From JAKPAM01 sp047601745 (GTDB taxonomy: Bacteria > Pseudomonadota > Gammaproteobacteria > Burkholderiales > Burkholderiaceae_E): a stretch of DNA of 64,000 bases. Made by a program: the position numbers and the translations under genes. Below the pieces are notes generated by a model that did not search any database, was not told the DNA's origin, and was given only the letters and a program-made list of their open reading frames with translations. The DNA lies in NCBI GenBank assembly GCA_047601745.1, contig JASGIS010000001.1, forward strand, positions 6,076,001-6,140,000, given 5' to 3'. Shown in pieces: positions 16,753 to 25,252 of the stretch; the first letter of the stretch is position 1, and every line of letters begins with the position of its first letter.

Positions 16753-17143
16753 TCACTCTCGTTCGGCCCTTCGTCCTTTTGCTCCAGCCTCATCGGCCTG
16801 CGACTCGCACTACTATGGCCTCTGCTGACTTCTCGCTCCGGCACCAGCCGTCGCCCTTTCAGGCATAAGGCGAGATCTCCCCGGGTAAGAACGCACTCCT
16901 TCGCTGCACAACCGCCGGATCTACGCCGCCTCGCCTTGATCACAAGAGCTTTACGGTTCATTGCCCGCTCGCCCTGCTCGGCACCGCCTTCTATCCGGTT
17001 CTTGTCCATCGGCTCACAGCTTCGCTCCACGCTTCCTCCCCACGCTCGGTCGCCCTCACGCAGTTGCGCTTCGCTTCGCTCGTTGTGATCAACTTACGGG
17101 AGGACTTGCACCTCCAAGAGTGCGCCCGTGCCGGGCGCACAAC

Positions 17144-17182
17144 AAAAAAGAGGCCCCGAAACCAGGGCCTCTTTCAATAGAA
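17144..17182. terminator. Intrinsic terminator at the intron insertion point
   Basis: A GAGGCCC/GGGCCTC stem with a short loop (about 17151-17173) is flanked by A-rich sequence on one side and T-rich on the other. The minus-strand version has the better U-tract (TTTTTTG), and the intron begins immediately after it. It could terminate from both directions. Which minus-strand transcript it originally served is unclear. Confidence 0.8.
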
Positions 17183-17290
17183 GGGGGTATTGAGCCATCC
17201 GGGCCGGGCATCGCTGCCCGAACTTTCTGAGTCGGACCCCCATAGACGTTTGGCTGGATCAATCCAGCGCACAGCAACAGAATAGTGACC

Positions 17291-18880
17291 ATGCTGAACC
17301 CTGTCAACCCAATCGATCACACCGCCGCCGCACGGTTGCTTGAGTTTCTTGGTCCTTCCCCACCCTGGAATCGGTCGCTGTGGAACATCGGTCTTGTCCT
17401 AGAACTCCATGAACTGCATGAAGCGTGCGAAGCGTTCCGCAACTCGATCCTGAGTGAGAAATCAGTCTGCCGACTGGTCAGCTCGTTCCTGAGAAAAGCC
17501 GGGAAGGACCCTGTTCTTACCCGTGAGGAGAAGGCGCATCTCCGGGAGCAATTGCAACAACCGAAACCCCCGCATGTGGGCTCAGCTCAGCACCATGCGA
17601 TTCGGCAGATGGCCGACCGTTTGCAGCGGGACTACCTGATGCGTTGGGCTCAGATCGTACGCGGTGAGCCGAATTACGGTCTGGAAAACTTCGCGCGGAG
17701 CGTCGCCGCACACCTTCTCGATCATGGCTTTTCCCGCGCTCATCTGCAGGAGACGGTTCGTGCGGCGCTTCGCACATCAGACTCGGTGACGTTGGCCGAG
17801 ATCTGTGAGCAATTGCAAGCAGAGATACGAACCAATCAGTCTCGACAGTTCGAGGTTCTGATCGGATTTCAGAAGTCTCCGCGGCACCCTGGTGGGTATC
17901 CCCGCGGTTGGATGAACGGTCACATGGGGGCCGAATGGCTGATCGCGAATGGCTTCGATACGTCCAATCTGCGGATCAGCGCGGCCACTGTCTTGACGGT
18001 CACGGCCTTGGATCCCCGAGGGGCGGCGGAGGCGGCTGCTTCAGAATCGGATCGACTGGCCGCTCGAACCATAGTGGCGACGGGGCAGCGCTTAGAGCGG
18101 CTGAAAACGGTCTGGGTTCGCGGCCACCCTGAACCTTTTCCCCTTTTTGGCGATGCGCGTGGCGTTCGCGTGAAGGCGCTAGCGCGTGAAGACCTCATCT
18201 ATGAGCCAACCCAGTACAAGAACATCGACGCAGCAATCGAACTCATGGCCCACTTGGAAGGAAGTTCTCCGGCTGCGGCGATTGCCGGCGGATGGGCTGC
18301 GATCGAAGGGCTACTTGCCGAGCCGGACGCACGAGCGACAGCCGCCGACAATCTGGCTGCTCTCGTGGCCTGTTCCTGGCCTCGGGCCGAGCTCACCACG
18401 CTCTCCTACACCGTACAGAAGCATGTCGCGCAATACGCCGTGGAGTTCGATCAACTGCGAGTCAATCGTGAACGATGCATGCGGCTCGCCGAACTCATCC
18501 ATGACGGCCAGATTCGTGGCCTCGATCGACGACCGGCCGATACCGCGGCGATTCTCCGCGTCTCGAAGGTTCTGAACAATCCGAGGTCTGGACTGCAGGA
18601 CATCAAGGAGACGGTCGCCGAAGCCTTTCACCGATTGTACCGTCAGCGCAATTTGATTCTTCACGGTGGAAACCTTGACGGCGTTAGCCTGCGTGCAAGT
18701 CTTCGAACCGTCGCGAAGCTGGCTGGTGCTGGATTGGATCGAATCGCTCACGCTCAATATGTACAGCAGGTGATCCCTCTGGAGCTTGTCTCAAGAGCAA
18801 ACATGGGTCTGGCACTGCTCGACAACAGATCAACTATGGCGTGCGTCGACCTTCTGGAGCCGCATGTTTCGGGCCCTTGA
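17291..18880 (+). CDS. HEPN-domain protein, possible defence RNase
   Basis: About 529 residues from the ATG at 17291 (an in-frame ATG at 17285 is alternative). I recognise no family in the N-terminal 400 residues. The C-terminus has the HEPN RNase signature R-N-x3-H in YRQRNLILHGG; numbered from 17285 these are R455, N456 and H460. It is followed by an amphipathic helical region, as in Apea-like HEPN proteins. HEPN nucleases act in abortive infection, toxin-antitoxin and CRISPR systems. The gene stands alone between the group IIC intron and a DMT transporter, with visibly lower GC and less biased codons than its neighbours, consistent with transfer. No antitoxin or partner gene is seen. RNase activity is inferred from the motif only. 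Confidence 0.75.
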   Translation: MLNPVNPIDHTAAARLLEFLGPSPPWNRSLWNIGLVLELHELHEACEAFRNSILSEKSVCRLVSSFLRKAGKDPVLTREEKAHLREQLQQPKPPHVGSAQHHAIRQMADRLQRDYLMRWAQIVRGEPNYGLENFARSVAAHLLDHGFSRAHLQETVRAALRTSDSVTLAEICEQLQAEIRTNQSRQFEVLIGFQKSPRHPGGYPRGWMNGHMGAEWLIANGFDTSNLRISAATVLTVTALDPRGAAEAAASESDRLAARTIVATGQRLERLKTVWVRGHPEPFPLFGDARGVRVKALAREDLIYEPTQYKNIDAAIELMAHLEGSSPAAAIAGGWAAIEGLLAEPDARATAADNLAALVACSWPRAELTTLSYTVQKHVAQYAVEFDQLRVNRERCMRLAELIHDGQIRGLDRRPADTAAILRVSKVLNNPRSGLQDIKETVAEAFHRLYRQRNLILHGGNLDGVSLRASLRTVAKLAGAGLDRIAHAQYVQQVIPLELVSRANMGLALLDNRSTMACVDLLEPHVSGP

Positions 18881-18958
18881 TGCTTCGATGCGCATCGCAC
18901 ATCAAGAAGCCCTCTCGCGTCGTGCCCCGAATAATGGTTTCGGCACGCCGCCGAGATA

Positions 18959-19894
18959 CTAGCCGCGGGCCACCGCGACCCTCGCCTCGCGGCGCGCGAT
19001 CCACAGTGTCGACGCCAGGATGATCGCGCCGCCGGCCAGCGTCTCCATCGACGGCCGGTCGCCGAACACGGCGATGCCCAGCAGCGTCGCCCAGATCAGG
19101 TCCAGGAACTTCGTCGACTGCGTCGCCGAGATGTCGGCCGCCGCGAACGAGCGGGTCAGGCAATAGTGGCCGAAACTGCCGAGCACGCCGCAGACCAGGA
19201 ACCAGAACCACTGCGCGGCCGTCGGCGACTGCCAGTAGTACAACGCCGGCGGCGCCGAGAACAGCGCGACGGTGATCGCCTGCCAGGCGACGATGACGCT
19301 GGGGCTGTCGCGGCGCGTCAGCGCCTTGGTGATCAGGAACGAGCCGGCGAACACCGGCGAGGCCAGCAGCATCAGCAGCGCGTAGACGCCGCCGTCGCCG
19401 CGCAGGTGCGGACCGAGCACGACCAGCACGCCGGCGAAGCCGATGCCGGCCGCCACCCAGCGCGCGGCCACCATCTTCTCGCCGAAGAACAGCGCGGCGC
19501 CGATCATGATGAAGATCGGCGTCGTGAATCCCATCGCGGTGATGTCGGCCAGCGCCATGTGCGGCAACGCGGCGAACCACAGCATCAGCCCGACCGTGTG
19601 GACGACGCCCCGCCACAACTGGCCGGCGACGCCGTTGGGCCGGTACAGCGCGACTCCCTGCCGAAGGATCAGCGGGATCATGACGATGAAGCCGGCCCCG
19701 TAGCGCAGGAACTGCGTCTGGAACGGATGCATCTGCTGGGTCAGCGCGCGCAGCGTCGTGTTGAGCAGGCTGAACACCAGCCCGGCGCTGATCGCCCACA
19801 TGATCGCCCGGGTCGTGGGCGGCGCGCTCAGCGCGCGTTGGCGAAGGGTCGACCACGTTCGGTCGATGGCACCGGCTAGGCTCTTTGCGTTCAC
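18959..19894 (-). CDS. DMT superfamily (EamA) transporter
   Basis: A 311-residue protein starting at GTG 19892-19894, with about ten hydrophobic segments in two EamA repeats. Each repeat starts with a helix such as AIMWAISAGLVFSLLNTTLRAL or YALLMLLASPVFAGSFLITKAL, with a conserved GEKM after TM5. It is likely an exporter or permease of a small metabolite; the substrate is not predictable. It reads away from rpmB. The frame extends further upstream without a membrane segment; the GTG start gives a short cytosolic lead into TM1. Confidence 0.85.
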   Translation of the reverse strand: MNAKSLAGAIDRTWSTLRQRALSAPPTTRAIMWAISAGLVFSLLNTTLRALTQQMHPFQTQFLRYGAGFIVMIPLILRQGVALYRPNGVAGQLWRGVVHTVGLMLWFAALPHMALADITAMGFTTPIFIMIGAALFFGEKMVAARWVAAGIGFAGVLVVLGPHLRGDGGVYALLMLLASPVFAGSFLITKALTRRDSPSVIVAWQAITVALFSAPPALYYWQSPTAAQWFWFLVCGVLGSFGHYCLTRSFAAADISATQSTKFLDLIWATLLGIAVFGDRPSMETLAGGAIILASTLWIARREARVAVARG

Positions 19895-20012
19895 CCGCGA
19901 AGTATAGTGACGCCCCTGACGGACCACCGGGCGCCCGTCCGCCGAGCGTTTCGAATTCCCCGACGCGCGCCGCAGTTTCGACCGGCGCACCTTCCGGCGG
20001 CATGACCGGACA

Positions 20013-20041
20013 TTGACGGAAAACGCCAGACTTCGTATACT
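20013..20041 (+). promoter_or_regulatory. Sigma-70 promoter for rpmB-rpmG
   Basis: TTGACG (20013-20018), a 17-bp spacer, and TATACT (20036-20041). This would give a transcript with a leader of roughly 155 nt before rpmB. The region from 19895 to 20203 contains no gene. Confidence 0.7.
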
Positions 20042-20203
20042 TTAGGGCTTTACTGCATGCAAGCCGCGCCAAGCGCGTGGCCCGTCAACCGGTCCGGCGC
20101 CTTTCGCGAACCGCCGGACCTGACAGGCCCGATCCGGCGACGGCACGAGTCAGGCCTCGCCCGTCAGCGTCTGACCCTCCGCGAACTGTATCAAGGTGAT
20201 CCC

Positions 20204-20437
20204 ATGGCCAAAGTCTGCCAAGTGACCGGAAAAGCGCCGATGGTCGGCAACAACGTCTCGCACGCCAACAACAAGACCAAGCGCCGCTTTCTGCCCAACC
20301 TCCAGAACCGCCGTTTCTGGGTCGAGAGCGAGAAACGCTGGGTGCGCCTGCGCATCTCGAACGCCGCGCTGCGCCTGATCGACAAGAAAGGCATCGACGT
20401 CGTGCTGGCCGACCTGCGCGCCCGCGACGCCGCCTGA
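20204..20437 (+). CDS. rpmB: 50S ribosomal protein L28
   Basis: A 77-residue protein from the ATG at 20204 with the L28 signature MAKVCQVTGKAPMVGNNVSHANN and a basic C-terminal half. It starts the rpmB-rpmG operon, 30 bp before rpmG. It is a structural component of the large subunit. The long leader may have regulatory content, but no L28 autoregulatory element is established here. Confidence 0.98.
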   Translation: MAKVCQVTGKAPMVGNNVSHANNKTKRRFLPNLQNRRFWVESEKRWVRLRISNAALRLIDKKGIDVVLADLRARDAA

Positions 20438-20467
20438 GCGCTCCCCGCGTAGACAAGGACAATCATC

Positions 20468-20623
20468 ATGCGTGAAAAGATCAAGCTCGAATCGACGGCG
20501 GGTACCGGCCACTTCTACACGACGACGAAGAACAAGCGCACCAAGCCCGAGAAGATGGAGATCAAGAAGTTCGATCCCGTCGCGCGCAAACACGTCGCGT
20601 ACAAGGAAACCAAGATCAAGTGA
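20468..20623 (+). CDS. rpmG: 50S ribosomal protein L33
   Basis: A 51-residue protein from the ATG at 20468 (MREKIKLESTAGTGHFYTTT). It is the cysteine-free form of L33, lacking the zinc-ribbon CxxC pairs. It follows rpmB and ends before a strong intrinsic terminator. Confidence 0.98.
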   Translation: MREKIKLESTAGTGHFYTTTKNKRTKPEKMEIKKFDPVARKHVAYKETKIK

Positions 20624-20683
20624 TCGGCCGGCCGCGGCCCGGGCGTCTCATCGCGCCCGGTCCGGTGCTTGCCGATTCCGCGA

Positions 20684-20718
20684 GAACGCCAGCATCATGC
20701 TGGCGTTTTTGTTTTTTG
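20684..20718 (+). terminator. Intrinsic terminator of rpmB-rpmG
   Basis: Stem ACGCCAGCA/TGCTGGCGT with a very short loop, followed by TTTTTGTTTTTT. Confidence 0.92.
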
Positions 20719-20812
20719 CGTCGCCGATGTCGAGCGGCGATCTCGAGCGCCGTTGACGAGCGCCGACGATGACCGGCGGCGACGAGCGCCCGCCCCCAAC
20801 ACGGAGACACCG

Positions 20813-21859
20813 ATGGCAGACCTCCCGTTTTCGCCTTCCCGCCGGCGCTGGCTGCAAGCGGCCTCGGCGGCGTCGCTGCTCGCGCCGGCCGCCCTCGCAA
20901 GTCCGGCCCTCGCGCAATCGGCCGCACCCGCTTCCGCCCCGGCCGGCGGCGGTGCCGCGAACTGGCCGACCAAGCCGCTGCGCCTGATCGTGCCGTACGC
21001 GGCGGGCGGCTTCGGCGACATCCGCGCCCGGCAGATCGCCAGCCGGCTGGGTGCCTCGCTCGGGCAGACGATCGTCGTCGAGAACAAGCCCGGCGCCGGC
21101 GGCGTGCTCGGTACCGACCTGGTCGCCAAGGCCGAGCCCGACGGCTACACGATCGGCACCGGCCACCTGGCGCCGCTGGCCGTCAACGGCCATCTGATGC
21201 AGACGCTGCCCTACGATCCGTTGAAGGACGTCGCACCGATCGTGCTGATCGAATCGTCGCCGCTGATCCTGTGCGTCGGTCCGGCGCTGGCCGACGTGCC
21301 GGACGTGCGCGCGCTGATCGCGCTCGCGCGCTCGCAGCCCGGCAAGCTGACGTTCGCGTCGTCGGGCATCGGCGGCGCCCACCATCTGTCGGGCGAGATG
21401 TTCCGCGACCAGGCCGGCATCGACATCACGCACATCGCGTACAAGGGCGGCGCGCCGGCGGCCACCGACCTGATGGCCGGCCACGTGTCGATGATGTTCG
21501 AGATGGGCTACGCGGCGCTGCCGTCGGTCAAGGCCGGCAAGACGCGCGCGCTGGCCGTGACCTCGAGCAAGCGCCTGGCCGTGCTGCCCGACGTGCCGAC
21601 GATGGCCGAATCCGGCCTGGCCGGCTTCGAGTCATACAACTGGCAAGGGCTGATCGCCCCGGCCGGAACGCCGCCCGCGCTCGTCGAACGGCTGAACCGC
21701 GAGGTCAATACGATGCTCGACGGCGAGCTGAAGGCGCTGATCAGCGCGGCCGGCAGCGAGCCGTCGGGCGGCACGCCGGACGCGTTCGCGCGGTTCATCC
21801 GCAGCGAGAACGTCAAGTGGGCCAAGCTGATCGAGCACAACGGCATCAAGCCTGCCTGA
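20813..21859 (+). CDS. Bug-family tripartite tricarboxylate transporter substrate-binding protein
   Basis: A 348-residue exported binding protein. The N-terminus SRRRWLQAASAASLLAPAALA is a twin-arginine-like signal. The mature part has Bug/TctC hallmarks: WPTKPLRLIVPYAAGG, VVENKPGAGG, GTDLVAKAEPDGYTIG, and a C-terminal domain with YKGGAPAATDLMAGHV. Bug proteins bind carboxylates and similar small organic acids in the periplasm and are very numerous in Burkholderiales. No TctA/TctB genes are adjacent, so it is an orphan, as is common. A GGAG Shine-Dalgarno precedes the ATG. Its last codons form the first unit of a 34-bp tandem array. Confidence 0.93.
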   Translation: MADLPFSPSRRRWLQAASAASLLAPAALASPALAQSAAPASAPAGGGAANWPTKPLRLIVPYAAGGFGDIRARQIASRLGASLGQTIVVENKPGAGGVLGTDLVAKAEPDGYTIGTGHLAPLAVNGHLMQTLPYDPLKDVAPIVLIESSPLILCVGPALADVPDVRALIALARSQPGKLTFASSGIGGAHHLSGEMFRDQAGIDITHIAYKGGAPAATDLMAGHVSMMFEMGYAALPSVKAGKTRALAVTSSKRLAVLPDVPTMAESGLAGFESYNWQGLIAPAGTPPALVERLNREVNTMLDGELKALISAAGSEPSGGTPDAFARFIRSENVKWAKLIEHNGIKPA

Positions 21860-22038
21860 GCGAACCGAGCGCAATGGGACCAAGCCCATCTGAGCGGCCC
21901 GAGCACGACGGGATCAAACCCGCCTGAGCGGCCCGAGCACAACGAGACCAAACCCGCCTGAGCGGACCGAGCACAACGAGACCAAGCCCACCCCTGAGCG
22001 GACCGAGCACAACGAGACCAAGCCCGCCTGAGCGGACC
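21833..22038. repeat. 34-bp tandem array derived from the 3' end of the Bug gene
   Basis: Six units: 21833-21866, 21867-21900, 21901-21934, 21935-21968, 21969-22004 (36 bp) and 22005-22038. Unit 1 contains the last codons (EHNGIKPA) and the stop of the binding-protein gene. The others repeat the same sequence with scattered substitutions and still carry a TGA in most units. They lie in the intergenic space before the convergent dctP-like gene. Confidence 0.93.
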
Positions 22039-22156
22039 GAGCGGCCGCGTCCGGGGAGTGTCCGTCTTGCGCTTCGGCCGCAGTCGAGCCGCCGTCAACC
22101 CAGCCCTGCCGCCGAAGCCGGAACAGGCGGTTCCGGCGGCAACATCGACCCCGTGC

Positions 22157-23197
22157 TCAATGCTTGCGCGCGGCGATCGCCTGTTCGGCCTGCGTGACCA
22201 GCGACTCGCCGATCTGCTTCTTCCACTTGTCGTAGACCGGCCGCGTCGCCTTGACGAACGCCTCGCGCTGCGCGGCATCGAGCCGCGTCACCGTAACGCC
22301 GAGCGCCGAGATTTCCTTGACCTGCGGCAGGTCGGCCTCGACCATCCCTTTGCGCGCGATCGCGATCTCCTGCTTGCCGGCGTCGATCGCCGCCTGCCGG
22401 ACGATCTCGCGATCCTCGGGCGTCCAGCTCTGCCAGACGTCGCGGTTGACGACGAAGACCAGCGGATCGGCGACGTAGCCCCACAGCGTCAGATGCTTCT
22501 GCGCGACCGTCTGCAGCTTGGCGGCGGTGAAGATCGCCAGCGGATTCTCCTGCCCGTCGACGGCGCCGCTGGCCAGCGCCGGCTGCGCGTCGGCCCAGCT
22601 CATCTGCGTCGGGTTCGCGCCCAGCGCCGTGAAGGTCTCGAGGAACAGCGGCGAGCCGACCACGCGGATCTTGAGGCCCTTCAGGTCCTGCGGCAGCTTC
22701 ACGTCGTGCTTGGAGTTCGACAGCTCGCGATAGCCGTTCTCGCCCCAGGCCAGCGGCAGCACGCCGCCCTTCTCGATCGCCTTGAACAACTGCTGGCCCA
22801 CCGGCCCCTGCGTGACGGCATCGATCGCCGCGTAGTCGGGCATCAGGAACGGCAGCGAGAACAGGTTCAGTTCCTTGATCTGCGGCGACCAGTTGATCGT
22901 CGAACCGACCGCCATGTCGATCACGCCCTGCCGGATCGCCGTGAACTCGCGCGTCTGGTCTCCCTGGACCAGCGAGGTGCCCGGATACAGCTTGATGTTG
23001 ATCCGCCCCTGCGTGCGCTCGCGGACGAGGTCCGCCCAGATCTCGCCGCCCTTGCCCCACGGGAACGCAGGCCCGAGCACCAGCGACAGCTTGTATTCGG
23101 CCTTGTAGTTCGCCGGCGCCTGCGCGGCCGCGGGAGCGGCCGCCATCCATGCCGACAGCGCGACGCCCGCGCAGGCCAGCCATTTGTGCATTCTCAT
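22157..23197 (-). CDS. dctP: TRAP transporter substrate-binding protein (DctP family)
   Basis: A 346-residue periplasmic solute receptor with a signal peptide ending AAAPAAAQA. DctP features include YKLSLVLGPAFPWGKGG, the arginine-containing segment LKGLKIRVVGSP that usually contacts the substrate carboxylate, and GAVDGQENPL. It delivers organic acids such as C4-dicarboxylates to the DctQM membrane part encoded upstream on the same strand. The third gene of a dctQ-dctM-dctP operon, it begins 70 bp after dctM. The precise ligand is unknown. Confidence 0.94.
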   Translation of the reverse strand: MRMHKWLACAGVALSAWMAAAPAAAQAPANYKAEYKLSLVLGPAFPWGKGGEIWADLVRERTQGRINIKLYPGTSLVQGDQTREFTAIRQGVIDMAVGSTINWSPQIKELNLFSLPFLMPDYAAIDAVTQGPVGQQLFKAIEKGGVLPLAWGENGYRELSNSKHDVKLPQDLKGLKIRVVGSPLFLETFTALGANPTQMSWADAQPALASGAVDGQENPLAIFTAAKLQTVAQKHLTLWGYVADPLVFVVNRDVWQSWTPEDREIVRQAAIDAGKQEIAIARKGMVEADLPQVKEISALGVTVTRLDAAQREAFVKATRPVYDKWKKQIGESLVTQAEQAIAARKH

Positions 23198-23267
23198 CTT
23201 GCTCCTCCTCCTGTTGACGACGAACCGGCAGGCCGCCGGCCGTTCCGTTCATCGACCCGTCGATCGA

Positions 23268-24566
23268 TCAATAACCGAGCCGCCTCGGCAGCCACAGCGC
23301 CAGCTCCGGAAACACCAGGACCAGCAGCATCGCGACGAACATCGCGGCCAGCAGCCACACGACCCAGCGAACCGTCTGCTCCATGCCGACCCGGGCGATC
23401 CGGCACGACACCATCAGATTGACGGCCAGCGGCGGCGTGAACTGCCCGAGCGCGACCTTCAGCGTCAGCACGACGCCGAACCACACCGGATCCCAGTTGT
23501 ACGCCTGCGCGATCGGCAGCAGCAGCGGCACGAAGATCAGGAAGATCGACACGCCGTCGAGGAACATGCCGATGACCATCAGCATCAGGATCAGCAGCGC
23601 CAGCACGCCCCATTCGCCGAGGCCGGAATTGACGATCGCCCGGGTCAGCGGATCGATGACGCCCAGCGTCGACAGCGAGTACGCGAAGATCCCGGCCAGC
23701 GACACGACCAGCAGGATCACCGACGACAGCTCGCCGGCCTCGCGCAGGATCGGGAACAGGTCGCGTACGCCGATCGTCCGATGGATGACCATGCCGACGA
23801 ACAAGCCGTAGACGACCGCGACGACGGCCGCTTCGGTCGGCGTGAACCAGCCGAGCCGCATGCCGCCGAGGATCAGCACCGGCGCGGCGAGCCCCCACGA
23901 GGCCTCGCGCAGGCTGCGCCAGAACGGCGGCCGCGGCAGGTCGCGCTCGCGCTGGCCCAGGCCGTGTTTGCGCGACAGCCAGACGGCCGGAACGATCAGC
24001 GCCAGGCCGGCGAGCACGCCGGGCACCATGCCGGCGGCGAACAGCGCCGGCACCGAGGCGCCGGGCACCAGCACCGAATAGACGATGAACGCGATCGACG
24101 GCGGGATCAGGATGTCGGTAGCGGCCGCCGCGCCGACGATGCTGGCCGAGAACGCGGCCGGATAGCCGGCGCGCGACATCGCGGCGATCATCACGCCGCC
24201 GACCGCCGCGGCATTGGCCGGGCCCGATCCGGAAATCCCGCCGAGGAACATCGCCACGGTGATCGCGACCAGCGGCAGCATGCCGGGACCGCGGCCGACG
24301 ATCGCGATCGCGAAGTTCACGAGCCGCGCGGCGACGCCGGAACGGTCGAAGATCGACCCGACCAGCACGAACATCGGGATCGCCAGCAGCGGGTACTTGG
24401 CCAGGCCGGCATAGAAATTCTGCGGCACGGCCAGCAGGCCGAACCACTGCACGTCGCTGTTGGCCAGGCCGATCGCCAGCGCGCCGGCCACGCCCAGCGC
24501 GACGCCGATCGGCACGCCGAGCAGCATCAGCGCGATGAACGCGACGACCAGCAGCGTCGCGATCAT
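23268..24566 (-). CDS. dctM: TRAP transporter large permease subunit
   Basis: A 432-residue DctM protein from the ATG at 24564-24566 with about 12 hydrophobic helices. Family motifs are GVPIGVALG, a GGISGSGPANAAAVGG segment and PPSIAFIVYSV. It is the sodium-driven transport subunit. The start overlaps the dctQ stop (ATGA), as is usual for this pair. Confidence 0.95.
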   Translation of the reverse strand: MIATLLVVAFIALMLLGVPIGVALGVAGALAIGLANSDVQWFGLLAVPQNFYAGLAKYPLLAIPMFVLVGSIFDRSGVAARLVNFAIAIVGRGPGMLPLVAITVAMFLGGISGSGPANAAAVGGVMIAAMSRAGYPAAFSASIVGAAAATDILIPPSIAFIVYSVLVPGASVPALFAAGMVPGVLAGLALIVPAVWLSRKHGLGQRERDLPRPPFWRSLREASWGLAAPVLILGGMRLGWFTPTEAAVVAVVYGLFVGMVIHRTIGVRDLFPILREAGELSSVILLVVSLAGIFAYSLSTLGVIDPLTRAIVNSGLGEWGVLALLILMLMVIGMFLDGVSIFLIFVPLLLPIAQAYNWDPVWFGVVLTLKVALGQFTPPLAVNLMVSCRIARVGMEQTVRWVVWLLAAMFVAMLLVLVFPELALWLPRRLGY

Positions 24567-25150
24567 GCCGACTCGCGGCCCCGGCGGATGAACACGCCGA
24601 GCGCGCGCAGCGCGATGGCCGCCGAGCACACCGGCAGCCAGATCGAATACCACCACTCGGGCACGCCGATGCCGGGCGAGGTCTCCTCGTAGCGGATGTT
24701 GTCCCAGACCAGCCAGACGCTCAGGCCGGCCAGCAGCGCGAAGAACAGCGCGACGACCAGCGCCGAGAAGCGCGCGAGCCGCCGCTGGCGGGCCGGGCTG
24801 CCGCCGTCGGCGAAGTATTCGATCCGGATGTGCCGATGACGGGCGACGGCGGCCGAACCGGCCACCATCGTCAGCACGATCATCAGGAAGACCGAGATCT
24901 CTTCGGTCCACGCGAACGACTGGTCGGTCAGGTAGCGGACCAGCACGTTCGCGAAGGTGATGGCGACCAGCAGTCCCATGATGACGACCGTCAGCCAGTC
25001 CTCGATGCGCAACGGCACCTTGACCGGTGGGTCGGCCTCGTCGTGCGCGACGACGGGCGCCACGTCGGCGTCAGCGGACGCGGCGGACGGGAGAACGGCT
25101 CGGTCGGCGGTGGCGGGCGCCGGCGGGCGCGCCTCAGGCTCGGTATTCAC
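24563..25150 (-). CDS. dctQ: TRAP transporter small permease subunit
   Basis: A 195-residue DctQ protein with four hydrophobic helices and the family motif FAWTEEISVFLMIVLTMVAG. The first 45 residues are an unusual Ala/Pro/Asp-rich cytosolic extension. It heads the dctQMP operon and is divergent from the MscS-like gene. Confidence 0.93.
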   Translation of the reverse strand: MNTEPEARPPAPATADRAVLPSAASADADVAPVVAHDEADPPVKVPLRIEDWLTVVIMGLLVAITFANVLVRYLTDQSFAWTEEISVFLMIVLTMVAGSAAVARHRHIRIEYFADGGSPARQRRLARFSALVVALFFALLAGLSVWLVWDNIRYEETSPGIGVPEWWYSIWLPVCSAAIALRALGVFIRRGRESA

Positions 25151-25252
25151 GATCGATCACTCGCGGGCAGCGGGCGAATCGTTGACAAGGCGCGAATCTT
25201 AACCGATCAGCATGATATGGTCGGCCCGCCTGACCGACCCGCCGGACCCCGC

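Larger units (their letters stand above)
15267..17140 (-). mobile_element. Group IIC intron with encoded reverse transcriptase
   Basis: On the minus strand the element starts at 17140 with GTGCGCCCGG, a standard group II 5' end, followed by domain I-like sequence. It ends after a domain V-like hairpin (about 15301-15337) and a domain VI stem (about 15268-15298) at approximately 15267. The encoded RT lies between 16752 and 15349. The 5' exon directly before the intron is a GC-rich hairpin plus a T-run (17141-17180), exactly the terminator-type target favoured by class C introns. Total length is about 1.87 kb. The 3' end is an estimate based on the usual terminal AY. Confidence 0.88.

Noticed and set aside
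17130..17182. Integron attC site at the intron junction
   Set aside because: Some class C introns target attC, but the hairpin here is a plain terminator with a T-run and no paired attC core sites or integrase were seen.
17089..17307. Small minus-strand ORF with a hydrophobic N-terminus
   Set aside because: It spans the terminator hairpin and the intron boundary, so it is probably not a real gene.
21833..22038. CRISPR-like array
   Set aside because: Units are contiguous with no spacers, and no cas genes are present.
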